Source of the DNA: Antedon mediterranea
Taxonomy: Eukaryota > Echinodermata > Crinoidea > Comatulida > Antedonidae
NCBI RefSeq assembly: GCF_964355755.1
Contig: NC_092676.1
Coordinates: 16,472,288 to 16,536,287 of the forward strand
Reading direction: 5' to 3'
Length of the DNA stretch: 64,000 nucleotides
Numbering within the stretch: the first letter of the stretch is position 1; every line of letters begins with the position of its first letter. The notes under the pieces were generated by a model that was not told where the DNA came from, searched no databases, and was given only the letters and a program-made list of their open reading frames with translations. Made by a program: the position numbers and the translations under genes. This document shows positions 37,063 through 48,438 of this stretch, in pieces.

Positions 37063-37329
37063 TTCTTCGTTACACGGCATTGTTTGTCATCGCGGATCGA
37101 AGATGTCGTTTTGTAAAAAAGGCGTATTGGCTGCCAGCCAAGGGATTTTTGGTTGAATTTAACCAATTATTTTGTCATTTTATAAGTGAAAATGATATAT
37201 TTTCAGTATTTTTTTCTATGGAAGGGATTAAATTATTAAAACTACAAAATAACCTAGCCTATTCAAATCAAAGTCTGATTTAATTAATTTCATTTTTCAT
37301 GATTTTTTACAATACATCTTTAAAAAAGG

Positions 37330-37745
37330 CTAGACGAGACCATGCACACTACTACTACTAGCTCCGCTAGCCTTAGCCTACTATCTAGACCTGGATTCTC
37401 CTAGGCTATATAGATAGGCCTGGGTAGGCCTATCTAGAGTAGGCTCCTAGCTAGGCCTATACGTGTAAGCTAGGCCTAGCTTTTTAGTAGGCCTCATACT
37501 CATACTCCATAGGCTAGGCTAGTAGTAGTAGAAAGAAGCCGCCTGCTGGCTACACTAAATAAAAGTTAGGGCGGATCCTATCGCCTAAACTAAGCCTAGG
37601 CTAGCCTCCTTTTCTACCTAAATAGTAGGCCTAGAGAGGGCATAGGTCTAGAACCACGTAGGATACACCAACTTTAGGCACTATACCTAGGCCTAATAAT
37701 ATGAAGTAGGGTCTAGGCCTAGGCCTAAACTACATACTGTCCGAT
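37330..37745. repeat. TAGGCCTA/CTAGGC-rich low-complexity block
   Basis: Dense runs of AGGCCTAGGC, GCTAGGCCTA and CTAGCCTAGG words on both strands, partly palindromic. The same words are scattered elsewhere in the window but nowhere so packed. It occupies the MEI4-pseudokinase intergenic region. Confidence 0.7.
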
Positions 37746-37944
37746 GATTGTGTGTACAATCGACCATGATTGTACGTACGTACCGCGGCCGCGCCGCGTG
37801 TTTACCGTCGCCTTATCGTCTCACACTTAATCGACGTCTGTAGGGAAGAGTCTACAGAACTTTTTATAAAGCCGTATTGGTAATCAAAGATACGCTATCT
37901 TTGGTAATAATATACGTTTTTTTAATAGAGTGCTAGCTGTATTT

Positions 37945-38092
37945 GATGTTTGCCACCCAACCTTTTGCCACCTTAACTAGGCCTTTTGCCACCAGCTAGC
38001 CTAGACCATTTGCCACCACGGCCATTTTCCACCGGTCATCTGTGTGTGCCACCCGTCCTGTTGCCACCTAGGTCCGTTCCACCTGTAAACTT
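37945..38092. repeat. degenerate TTTGCCACC tandem motif
   Basis: GCCACC preceded by a T-rich trimer recurs about eight times at irregular spacing (TTTGCCACC, TTTTCCACC, TGTTGCCACC, GTTCCACC). No coding or RNA role recognised. Confidence 0.65.
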
Positions 38093-38535
38093 CTCTCTCT
38101 CTCATTATTTTATTTTATCACTGCTGTGTGCGTAAGTAGGCCGTGCCTACAACCAAAAATGGGTATAATAGCCTATAGTAGCGTAAATTTCCATTGATTA
38201 AATCCTATAGCTATGCGCAAATACAACCAACATGGATATTAGCGCAAAGTGGTGAACTTCCCATTGGAAGTGTGGTAGGGCCCAAGGAAAGCGGTAGATT
38301 GTTTTCTAAGGAGTTGCACAAACTATTGTTCAGATAAGAAACTATTCTAGGCCCTCCTAGTTAAAAACCTCTGATGTGTTACTGAAACATTCACGGAGAC
38401 GGCAACAGTGAGTACTGTGTCCGTAATTGTTTGTATTTAAATACATTTAATTCACACTGTACAATGCATGCCATACCAATGAAAACATTTCAGCCACAGG
38501 TGTGGCGATGCAAAGCAGTTGAACAACCAATGATA

Positions 38536-38656
38536 ACTACTGCATCCATTTTAGATAATTGACGAAGGCTAGGCTAGAAAGCTAGGCTATTCAAAAAGGC
38601 TATATGCTCTAAATTCGGAAGCAGAGAGTGAGAAGATCTAATGACGCGCACTACTG
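38536..38656. repeat. direct repeat, copy upstream of the pseudokinase gene
   Basis: TACTGCATCCATTTTAGAT, then GACGAAGGCTAGG, AGAAAGCTAGGC, GCTCTAAAT and AATGACGC. The same order and orientation return at 42182-42301, after the gene, with about 3.6 kb between starts. Confidence 0.7.
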
Positions 38657-39859
38657 TATTACTATTATGGTTTTTTTCCGCACTTGCACATCACTGTAAA
38701 TAGAAATACAGAAAAATTTAGTTTAACATTAAACACAATTTTGTTTTCAAAACTACAAGTAGGCCTACAACGTTATGTTTTGTTAATTAAAATATTGTGT
38801 GTATGTCTACTCAACATTTTTATTCTTTTCCTTTCATAATGTTTCTTCGTTTTACTTGCATGGAATAGTCAAGACCTAACATGATTATGCCTACTGTTTC
38901 TTTTATCAATTCTGTTTGTATTTTAAAACTACTAATGTATATCAAACCAGTTCTGTTTATCGTATGGAATGGATTTGGACTGGAATTAATGGAATGGACT
39001 CAAAATCAACACGTTTTGTACCTTTTGCGCATTCGTACGTACGTGGGAAATACAGGAAATGCGCGTCAATATTTGCGCGCCCGAAGATAGCACGCATTGT
39101 GCGTACATAGAAACACGTATCCCCGTGAAACAATTCACCACACAACAAATAATCATACTTACGAATTCGCTTAGTTGAGAACTACACGTACGTACAAACT
39201 ACGCCATTAAATTGCCTGTTTTCTTATCTTAAAGCACGGTTTGTCAACCAAACATTGGTAAGCAATACAAATCAGTTTTTTTTAATCATCGGTAGCATAT
39301 TTATATATATTTTTAATTGCGGTAAAATGTGAATACTTATAGCCTAGTCTAGGTTCACCATCTAGGATTCAAAGGTTTATCTAGATGTCTTAAAATGTGT
39401 ATAGGCCTAGTAATAGCCTAATGGCTATGTATTAGACTACTAGTAGAAGTTTAGTTAGTATTTAACTTAGTATAATGATGTCAGGCAATTTGTTAAAAAT
39501 TAAATCGCACATTTATATTTGTATTTTTCGTTTGTACTCAGCACAGGTTAGATCAGTGCCAAGCCTGTGATAAGAACACGTCATAGCTTAATTTAACACT
39601 ATAGAATAGTTATAATAGGCCTAGTACAGTTATTCAGCATACAAATACACAACCGAATTCTTTTTTTATAGGCAACACATCTACATTGTTGATTTTTCTT
39701 TTATTTTTTTTAAAGGCAGTTCAATAAAATTATTTAAAAAAAGTCAAATAGGCCTAAATTTTACAATTTTTAAAAAAAATTTCCATAATTGGGATTTCAA
39801 TTCATATATTATTTATTTAATTCTATCATTTATGTTTTCAGCTTTCTTTTTGACCAAGG

Positions 39860-41958
39860 ATGGGTAGAAAAAAGAAAAATAAAGTTCACCCTAACGCCAA
39901 TAAGCCCGCTGGATCAAGGTAAGCCCAAAATGTAGCCCGCAGTCTGCTGACACAAGCCTCTCGATAATTGAACAGTTTCTACCCAAAATTTGAAGACGTC
40001 ATTCAACATCTACAGTACATGTCAAAATTATTCTACGGTAGTCTCTGCAGTAAATATATATTTCATGAAGTAACACATTATTTTAGTTTACTTCAAAGTG
40101 TACGAGACAGTCACTACAATAAATAGTTTGATTACATTCCACCGACGCACCTCACACGAAAATGCTTTTTTTTTTTAAATAATTGCATAAACAGTGAACA
40201 AAGTGTAGATACTGTAGCTGGAGTACAATAATTTTGGTTTAAAAAAACCAAATACAACATTTTTTTTAAAATAATAAAAGTCTTTCATTGTGTAATTTTA
40301 ATTCTAATAATATTTATTGTAGAGAGGATAATGCATCATTTGCAAGCCGCTTCACAACCTTCATCTTTGGAATGTGCATGCTGAGGCAAGCACCAACAAC
40401 TGACAGCTATGAGAAAGTTCAGAAAAAAGAACAAGGTTGTCAGACTTCCGGTGTCCAGAATCAGCAGGAGGCGACCACAAAGAAAGACGCTTGGTGCCAA
40501 TACTCTTACGCAGATGGCAAGTCAACTCGAAATGCATCTGTTCAAACCAGATCAAAGCGAAAACGGAAAAAGTCGATTGTCATGAAAGATTCCTCGTGCC
40601 AATACTCCCAACCGGATCCCAAGATAATCTGCCATGCATCTGTTCAGACTGAGGAAAACCAGAAAAAGTCGGTTATGAAAGATGCCTCGTGCCAACCGGA
40701 TCGCAAGACAGCCTGTCATGCATCAGTTCAGACTCTACGCAAAGAGTTAAAGAGTACATCAACGACCACTTCACCAATGAACGACGGATTATGCCAAGTC
40801 AATGATGCAAGTACCATGACCTCTATGTTGTTGTGTCAATGTGGTGACGCACTCCTGCTTCCTGCCAAAAACCAAGGTGTAACTGCAGCAGAAGCTACAT
40901 CATCTGTATCTAGCTGCTCTAGTAGATCATCCATTCAACCCGATAGTGAATCTGAAGATGAAGAAGACATCAGTACATACACAAGCCTGATCCGAAAAGT
41001 TGCCCAGTGGAAAAAGGGGGTAAATTACAGACTGAAGGACATAGAAGCACTGCTATCATTTGACCTTCCGATTTTTAATGATACCATCAAACCTGTCTTA
41101 TGCAGAGGTAAAGAAATAATTATTGGAAATGGAACATCTGGTTTAATGAAACTAGCAGAGACAATTTCAGAAAGTGGTTCAGCAACGATGATTGCAGTGA
41201 AGTCCATCGATCCGACATCTGTCTTGGAGGAAAAACCAATGTTAATTTATGAAAAGAATTATTACATTAGGAAAGGTTTCATTGAGGCCAAAATACTTTC
41301 AAAATTGTCAGATTGTGTACTCTTCCCAAAGATATATGGCATACATCATGATCCAGATGAGCATATATTGGACATTTATATGGAACTCTTTAGCATAGGT
41401 GATTATTATAATGCTTCACTTCAGGAGTACCTTCAAGAATGCAAAGGCATCAAGAATGAACATTCTCTACTACTATGGCTTCTCATTGCTTATGACATCA
41501 CAGCTGGAATCCAGGTCTTGCACATTAACGGATATCTGCACAATAACATTGCATCGCGCAACATTGTTTTGACAAATACGAAGGAACGACTTTGTGGAAG
41601 AATCGTCGATCTTGGTTCCGTATCACTTGCATCTACACAACAACCAAGACTTTACCAAGAAGACTTCAGTAAGGAGGAAGAACGAGAAAGATTTTCTTCT
41701 ATTTGGCCGGAAGTTGCTCCAGAATTTATAACTGGCGACTTGGTCGAGACAACGGCAACCGACATCTACGCTCTGGGAGTTTTGTTTAAAGAGCTCTATG
41801 ACCACATTCTTTTACCAGAACTTCATATTTTGAGTCGCGATATGACAGCAGAAGATCCTAGCCAACGCCCATCCGTTAAAGATGTTTTAAATAAACTTCA
41901 CAAGTATATTTGTACAGAGAAGGCAGCACTTGGATTTGGAGATGTGAAATTTGTTTAA
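39860..41958 (+). CDS. protein kinase-like protein with HNN catalytic loop (predicted pseudokinase)
   Basis: Two coding exons, 39860-39918 and 40323-41958 (564 codons, in phase). A TTTTCAG acceptor at 39841 just before the ATG, and a donor at 39257, suggest a non-coding first exon near 39.2 kb. The protein starts MGRKKKNKVHPNANKPAGSR. Residues about 55-185 are Cys-Gln/SVQT repeats, then a Ser/acidic linker (DSESEDEEDIST). The kinase domain is at about 280-555: glycine loop GNGTSG (288-293), AVK lysine (313), EAKILSKL helix-C Glu, DLG metal-binding Asp (449), APE (485-487), TDIYALGVLFKEL and DPSQRPSV. The catalytic HRDLAARN motif reads HNNIASRN at 426-433, so the base Asp and the Arg are both lost. 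It sits divergent to MEI4, 3.3 kb away. AATAAA at 42065-42070. Family unknown; the fold resembles tyrosine-kinase-like kinases. Confidence 0.85.
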
Positions 41959-42889
41959 AGTTCATTCAATAATTTTAATATTCACTGTTAAAAAATCAAC
42001 ATCTCAGAAAATTAATTTATTTATTATATGGCAGTCACTAATAATTTGTATTTTCATCACCTGGAATAAAGTTGTTTTTAAGGAAATAAATCCATAACTA
42101 ATTTAATACTTTGTATTCAGTTTTTCTTCACCATGCTTTTACTAAATTTCTCACAAACAAGACATTTCATGAATAACTTATTACTGCTGCATCCATCTTA
42201 GATCATTGACGAAGGCTAGGCCAGAAAGCTAGGCTTTTAAATAATTCAGTGCTCTAAATGTGGACGCAGAGTAGAACAGCTATAAATGACGCAAACTATA
42301 ATATGTTGATTTTCGAACGCGAAATCAGTCCAAAAACCTTGCATGGCAACAATTATCAAACTGTTAAAAGAAAAGCTGAATATGCATTAGAACCAATTAA
42401 TTATCCCCATTTAGGTATCTCTTCCCTGGTATAACTAATGGCATGTGATGCGTAATTAACAAATCAAATTGCAAGAACACAATCAGGTGTTTATGTATTA
42501 TAAACAAACCTATTATAGCACTTTGCTAAGGTCATGTGTTCTCCATTGCGCTGATCATTACTTATCTATATTTCTTCTTTGTACAGTTTTTCTTCCCTAT
42601 GTAGAATATCTTGCTCTAATTCTTCGTGACTTGGATGCAATAATCCATTACCAGTTATTATACGTTCCATATTGATGCTGTATATAGCATGCAATGGTAG
42701 CATTTTCTTATACGTCTTAAAAAATATATATGCATTAAAAACCCAAAATATTTAAAATTACATAGGCCTACATGAGCAAATTGGATGCGTTCATGGCAAA
42801 GAATAGAGGGTGATATAAACAAGTATTTAAAAAAACCATAGTGCCATTGGCACCATTTATTTGGAAAACCCTAGGCATCAGAATTTTAT
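41959..42889. other. 3' UTR and intergenic sequence, with downstream direct-repeat copy
   Basis: Poly(A) signal AATAAA at 42065-42070. At 42182-42301 is the second copy of the direct repeat that precedes the gene (TGCATCCATCTTAGAT, GACGAAGGCTAGG, AGAAAGCTAGGC). Beyond it, AT-rich sequence with nothing recognised. Confidence 0.6.
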
Positions 42890-43185
42890 AGTAATAATAA
42901 TAATAGTTCATTCTTATATAGCGCTCTACAAGCAAGCTTCTCTAAGCGGTGAACATTATTACCCCAGTCATTGTTTGGATCAAACACCTATGGAAACATA
43001 CTCCCATAATGCAGCTAGAGTAATCAGCGCGAAGTTGTGTCTTGATCTAACCGGGTGGAGAGAGGCAAACGTAAGTAAAGTATCTTGCCTAAGGATATAA
43101 TCAATGCGGCGAGAGTTGGATTCGAACCTCGGCCACACGCCCTCACATGTAGTATATTATGCAACCACCAGCTTTCCATGTGAAA
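42890..43185 (-). mobile_element. SINE-like element with RNA polymerase III B-box
   Basis: On the minus strand a GGTTCGAATCC B-box (43128-43118) is followed by a body containing CCTTAGGCAAGATACTTTACT and GCCTCTCTCCACCCGG. It ends at AGCGCTATATAAGAATGAAC and a (TTATTA)n tail at about 42890. The tRNA-like head lies at about 43185-43118; its A-box is not clear. This body-plus-tail layout is common in invertebrate SINEs. Confidence 0.6.
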
Positions 43186-43611
43186 AAAATGGTTTTGAAA
43201 AAAAAACTATTTCATGGAATTCTTTAGATTTTTACTGTACGTACATGGGCGAAAATACGGAAAATATACAGCTTAGTTAGTCTCATCCGAAAAGTATAAA
43301 AGGCATACTAGTTGATTCACGCACTTAAGCCTACCTTAAGTGTATCTTGCAGGTCATATAGTGACATGGGTTTACGTGGTGGTTGGATGCCCCCATTGCT
43401 GCTTGCATCACAGCCTGAGCCTCAGCTTCCTCAACCAAGGGCCGGCTGCTTATTTGCGATCTGCCTATGAAGTGAATCCACTGTTAGTGGGCATCCTAAA
43501 ACAAATAAATTACAAACTAATAGAAAATTTGATTTTATTATTGACAAGAACAATTGAATGGCAGACAAAAAAAAACTTGAAAATGTCCAAAGTATGTATG
43601 TTATTCAGGCA

Positions 43612-43803
43612 GTGTCGTAAAGTAGAGACCTGAGACCATGGTTTAGAAACCCTAAGTGACCATCCAACGTTAGATGCCACGGGTGTTTTTAACATTTTTT
43701 GACATTTGAATGCTTGTTTTCTTCTCTAGGCACTGTTCAGGGGCCCTCATAAACTCTGGGTCCCTGGGTTTAGCCAGTGAGCGCTTATAGCTGTTACACA
43801 ACA
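43612..43803. mobile_element. degenerate MITE, third copy of the CAGTGGCGTAAC family
   Basis: Starts GCAGTGTCGTAAAG and ends ATAGCTGTTACACAACAG. The interior has GGGGCCCTC, CCTGGGTTTAGCC and TTTTTGACATTT words shared with the copies at 25922 and 33895. Confidence 0.55.
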
Positions 43804-43939
43804 GGTTAAAGGATTTCATAGCCCTTTATATTATAGTGCCTCTATTGATGTTGCCTATACAATGTCAGTTAAATAATAAAAGTCAGATTTATTATAACTA
43901 CAAAGCAAAAAAAAATCTTCAGGATTGTATTGTCCTTTA

Positions 43940-44790
43940 TATTTTCAATAGAGCCTCCCTAACTTGACACTGGCCACAATATCAAGTTTATTAATGAGGC
44001 AGCAGCTAAACAACTTGTTCATGCTTTTGTTGTCACTTCATGGGATAGGGGAAACTCATTGCTATATGGGCAACCACAAAAAAAACTCCACAGGCTTCAG
44101 CTGATTCAAAATACAGCGCGCGGCATGAGTTGTTAAAAAATTACCAAGATATGGACACATATCAAATAGCTTGGAAACATTGCATTGGCTACCTGTTAGG
44201 TACCGCATTGTTTTTAAAATATTACTCTTTGTTTTGAAGTTTATAAATGGCATAGCTCCTGAATATATTTCTGACATGCTTAGGCTGTATGTTCCCGGAC
44301 GTAATCTGCGTTCTACTGATACGCTGCTTCTACATAAAGTCTCACCACTCGTGGGGAGACAGAGCTTTCACCGTTACTACTCCTCGTCTATGGAATGCTC
44401 TACCGAGCTCTATAAGATTTTGCAAAACTGTTGATATTTTTTTTAAATTATTAAAAAAACACATTTATTCCTTAAGGCACATGGAAATCATGAGGTTTCT
44501 TAAAGTTCTAGACTTAGAATTGTATAGTATACTTTTTCCTGGCCAGCATTATATTTGGGTTGCCTCTGTCTTGGTTGTTGTCTCTGAGCAACCGGTTTTC
44601 TGTGGCAAGGCAAATGTGTATCCTGCTCCTTTGATTGGTCACCTAGGTAGGGGTCCGGGACCGCGATAGAACGAGAACGGATGGGGACCCTTTCAAAGAA
44701 ATTTTATTTGTCAGGAATTTGTATGATTTGTTTTTTTATTTTTTAAATGCGCCTTGAGCACTGTGCACTATAAATCCTGTTATTATTATG
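43940..44790 (+). mobile_element. L2/CR1-group LINE ORF2 3' remnant
   Basis: Frame-broken reverse transcriptase tail: SLLYGQPQKKLHRLQLIQN, LHWLPVRYRIVFKILLFVLK, FINGIAPEYISDMLRLYVPG and RLWNALPSSIRFCKTVDIFF, shared between two frames. The 3' end has GCGCCTTGAGCAC and a TTATTATTATG tail typical of L2-like elements. Several stops, so it is dead. Confidence 0.85.
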
Positions 44791-45004
44791 TGTTGCTCCC
44801 CGGCTACGGCTTCCTACGTGGGAAGAGAGTAAACTCTCTTCCGCCGAAAACTTTCGCATTTTCCGGTCCTCACTCAAAAAGGATTTCATTCAGGCCCGCC
44901 CACCTAGCTTTGTATCAACAGCGAGCAGTATTTGCAAGCAAATAGCAGTTCCCGTCTGACAGACGACAACAGGATCCGCATCTTTAGTAGATCAAAGTCA
45001 GGAT

Positions 45005-45435
45005 GGCTAAGGACAGTGTAATGAAAGAGTACAACGTCGTGCGACTAAATTAGTTCCATGTATCCGTTCATATTCATATGAAGATCGACTAAAGCTTCTT
45101 GGCCTAACAACCTTGTACGACAGAAGAATTCGAGGTGACCTGATTGAAGCATATAAAATTGTTGAAAATTTCGAGGGTGTAGCCAAGGATGACTTTTTCC
45201 AAATGAGAAGTAACATTAGCCGAATTACTCGAGGACATCACCTGAGATTTTTCAAGCCTATTTTCCATAAAGGATTGAACTGTAGAAGACATACCTTCTC
45301 GCAACGAGTAATAAACCATTGGAACAGTTTACCAGCTGACGTTCTGAGACCACTAACACCTTCAAGAATCGCATCGACACAATGTAGTTGATATGGGGTT
45401 AAAAAGGCATTCGCCTAAACTTTCCCATTACAACT
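45005..45435 (+). mobile_element. CR1/Jockey-group LINE ORF2 C-terminal remnant
   Basis: ERVQRRATKLVPCIRSYSYE, DRLKLLGLTTLYDRRIRGDL, FFQMRSNISRITRGHHLRFF and FSQRVINHWNSLPADVLR form the conserved tail of a non-LTR reverse transcriptase different in type from the L2-like copy at 43.9-44.8 kb. It is 5' truncated. Between the two remnants (44791-45004) is a GGAAGAGAGTAAACTCTCTTCC hairpin and nothing coding. Confidence 0.8.
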
Positions 45436-45529
45436 AAACTAAACTAGTCAACACCGGCTATCAGCGACTCGTTACTGTGGACTCAGCTTGCTGGAGGGAG
45501 AATGAGAAGATGACCTTTTTTTTACACTC

Positions 45530-45925
45530 ATCATCGATTTGATTAGATGTCAATAATGTCTTCCCCAACACAATAAAAAATAAAAAAGTTTTCCAATCAG
45601 AAACATAAAAAAAAACTAGATTTAATTCGTCACTATGACGAATTATAGGTTATATGCATTGATTTAAATAAAGATAATTTTTTAAAGATATATTGATTGA
45701 TTGATTGATTGATTGATTTTCTCAGAATCTTTAATTATTTTAATATATTATAAGATCTTGCTAACGGGAATACAATAGCCGGTATCACAATCCGATCAAA
45801 GATCCCTCTGCGTATAATGTCATAAACCACATTGTTACATAAGTAATGAAGACATTACTTACATTTTATATAGATTTCATTATAAATTATGTGTATAATC
45901 TATACACTAAAAATAAAATTGAACA
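45530..45925. repeat. dispersed repeat, copy 1, interrupted by about 135 bp
   Basis: CTAGATTTAATTCGTCACTA, GACGAATTATAGGTTATATGC, a (TTGA)n run and TTTCTCAGAAT (45617-45727) are followed by an extra segment (about 45728-45862). Then comes TTATATAGATTTCATTATAA. Copy 2 at 46950-47125 has these blocks joined without the extra segment. The start (GATGTCAATAATGTC...CCAATCAG) matches the tandem repeats at 58.47-58.79 kb. Confidence 0.7.
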
Positions 45926-45961
45926 AACAATACGGATAATAAAAAAAAAATCTTATTTCGT

Positions 45962-46040
45962 TTCCCAAGGTGAGACTCGATCTCGGTACCTTGAGTGCCA
46001 TAGACACGAACACAGACCACCGAGCCATACACAACTGATT
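45962..46040 (-). mobile_element. tRNA-derived fragment (SINE head or tRNA pseudogene)
   Basis: On the minus strand TATGGCTCGGTGGTCTG fits an A-box and GAGATCGAGTCTC fits a B-box, about 35 nt apart as in a tRNA gene. The T stem is short (GAG/CTC) and the acceptor stem does not close well, so a functional tRNA is unlikely. Confidence 0.4.
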
Positions 46041-46042
46041 TA

Positions 46043-47437
46043 AAGTTGTAGAAAGATTCCTCCATGTATTTACTATGCAGTAACCACTTTGGTGGAAATA
46101 GATTATTACATACCGCAATGAATTATAATTTTTTACTATCATGACATCTTTAAAAATGTAAAAAATGAAGCACTGTCAAACTATATACTTTTAACTTTAA
46201 TATATGAACTTTTCAGGGAAGAAAGTTAATGTTAAGTTTGTTATTTTGGCCAAGAAAATGTCATAATTTGTTTGATTGTCGAAATTAATTAAAAAAAATT
46301 TAATATGCAATTAATGATGACTTAATCAACTTTTGTTCTCTTAATTTCATAATAAATCATACATATGATACATACACTTCAAGAAAATAAAATAAAAAAT
46401 AGGTGTTCCCGAGTATTCTGACGATCTATATTAATTCAAAAATTTAGCATATTTTCACCATTTTGTTAACTTACACGTGCGTAGCCTGTCACTTAAATTT
46501 AGCGTTGAAAAGTGAATAAAATATGATGATATTATTAAAGAAAGGTTGTACAACAGAAATCGGACAAAAATAGTGCGCATTAACGTTTAACGCGCAGTGC
46601 GCGTGCAAAAATCTGCATTCATCGAAAATAAATTTTGACAATTTTGAACATTTTAAGCGCGCGTACGCATGCGTTATATGCGCTACGCACGTAATTGTAT
46701 TGCCATATGATGAAATATGACCTGAAATTTATGAGTACCAAATTTTGTTTAAAAGTGATTCATGCTTGTGAAGATATGATTACAAACGTGATTTCGTTAA
46801 ATCGTAATGATTGATTGCGCACCGTGAAAACATAACCACATCGATTCCTGGCCATAAGGAATATACTCTGAAAAATTGACTTAGCTAGATGAAACTGATG
46901 CCAAGATAATTCACGGACAAAATAGTGCTAAGGAAAGAATAAATAAACAAACTAGATTTAATTCGTCACTATGACGAATTATAGGTAATATGCATTGATT
47001 TAAATAAAGATAATTGATTGATTTAAGATATATTGATTGATTGATTTTCTCAGAATTTTATTTAGATTTCATTATAAATCATCTGTATAATCTATACACT
47101 AAAAAATACAATTGAACATTCAATTAAAAGATTTAAAAGTTTGAGAATTTCAAATCATTTTAATTAAGATTGTGCCCTAAACTCATAAATGTCTAAGGCC
47201 TTCACATTATTCATTAATTCATTTATTTGGTCAAAGACATTATTATAATATACAGTTCAAAAGTATAAAAATGCTAAAATAGAGTAAAAAAAGAAAATCA
47301 GTAAAACAAGTGCTAAAAGAGTAAAACACTAATAATTGTAAAAATTACATTTAAAAAGTGATAAGGCTAAAACATTGTTTTATCTAAAGTTCAAATTAAG
47401 TGTGAAAAGAAGCAGGATACCGCGGCCGAACCGTGAT
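46043..47437. other. non-coding stretch with repeat copy 2 and a CGCG-rich patch
   Basis: Copy 2 of the dispersed repeat is at 46950-47125. A patch of alternating GCGC/ACGC words (46580-46700: AACGCGCAGTGCGCGTGC, GCGCGCGTACGCATGCG) stands out from the AT-rich surroundings. No exon recognised. Confidence 0.5.
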
Positions 47438-48438
47438 TTAGCTGCTTAACAGTTTGTGGAGGTAGTCGCCGGCAATGCATGACGCGTCGTAACCCTTAAT
47501 TTTCTTGAGAATTTCGTTGGCATAGAACAGTCCAGTCTGCATAGGATTCATCTCGAAACGATGCTGGTAAAGCGTCTGTTCTTTGTCGTGGAGCACAAAG
47601 AAAATGTTCCCATTGTTCAATCCGTACTGAAAAATAAAAAACGAAAATAAATGCATGATTTTTAGCCTACAGAATGTCCCCCATTACCTATACAATTATA
47701 CAGTTCTGGCATTGTTCTATTGTGCCACGACACTATCCGCAAATTATGATGGCTAGCTAACTTTCTATTAAACTACCGTATATATACGAGTCACCTCTTC
47801 ATTTTGTGAATATACAACGGCAATTCTTTGAAAACCGGGTTCTATATAAGAGCAACATTTCAAGACGGATATATTTTTAACTTGGTAGTTTTTACAGTTT
47901 TTCAGCCCTCCTAATGAAAATTATTCATCATTATTGCAAAAGAGTTGAACAAAAATGCCCATAGCCACAATAGCTATCGCCTTTTTGCAGTCAAGTCGGC
48001 CAGGCATGGCTAGTTTTAAGGTTAGTGGTCACCAATTAGTTTGAAATTAAACAGGTTTAGATTTCAATTTTTTTTGTACGAAGAGAACGGCCTGTTATGG
48101 TCACGCGATGTAGGTTGGAAAGGCTGGAAGAAAATAATTATGACTGGCTAAGATTGGAACATAGGAACAGGTATAGACGAAAGAGATGAGAAATGCACAG
48201 CTGTCCTTACCTGGAGCTTGCTGTCAAGCTGGAGAGGCTTCGGAATATCCCAATCCGATTGGACGAAAACAACTATGATTTTTCCATTGCTCATCTTGTA
48301 GTGACACTCCCTGTATGTTTGGGAGCGATCTCCCCAAAACCCTAAGATGCAACCCTGTTTCCAATGGATTGTCTTGGTAGCTACAACACTATCAAACTGA
48401 GCAGTTTGCCCTGAAAAAGCAGCTGATATGGCAGCCAT
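47438..48438 (-). CDS. unrecognised small two-exon protein, 138 codons
   Basis: Coding exons 48438-48211 and 47626-47438 on the minus strand join in phase 0 (CTCCAG|GTAAGG ... TTTTCAG|TACGGA). The ATG has a strong context (AGCACCATGG) and lies 7 nt after a TTTTCAG acceptor, implying an upstream 5'-UTR exon. The protein begins MAAISAAFSGQTAQFDSVV. It has a Trp/Cys-containing middle (IHWKQGCILGFWGDRSQ, ECHYKMSNGKIIVVFVQSDW) that reads like alternating beta strands, and an amphipathic C-terminal helix (LFYANEILKKIKG...DYLHKLL). Size and alternating strands loosely recall small single-domain folds such as profilin, but I see no diagnostic motif. No signal peptide or membrane segment. Codon use is coherent across both exons. 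Confidence 0.65.

Noticed and set aside
38881-39110. Coding exon upstream of the pseudokinase
   Set aside because: Overlapping frames on both strands arise from a GCGC/ACGT-rich patch; the TTTTCAG acceptor just before the ATG at 39860 points to non-coding upstream exons instead.
43340-43633. 97-codon open frame
   Set aside because: Overlaps the start of a degenerate MITE and shows no motif.
45962-46040. Functional tRNA gene
   Set aside because: A- and B-box-like words are present but the acceptor and T stems do not pair properly; listed only as a tRNA-derived fragment.
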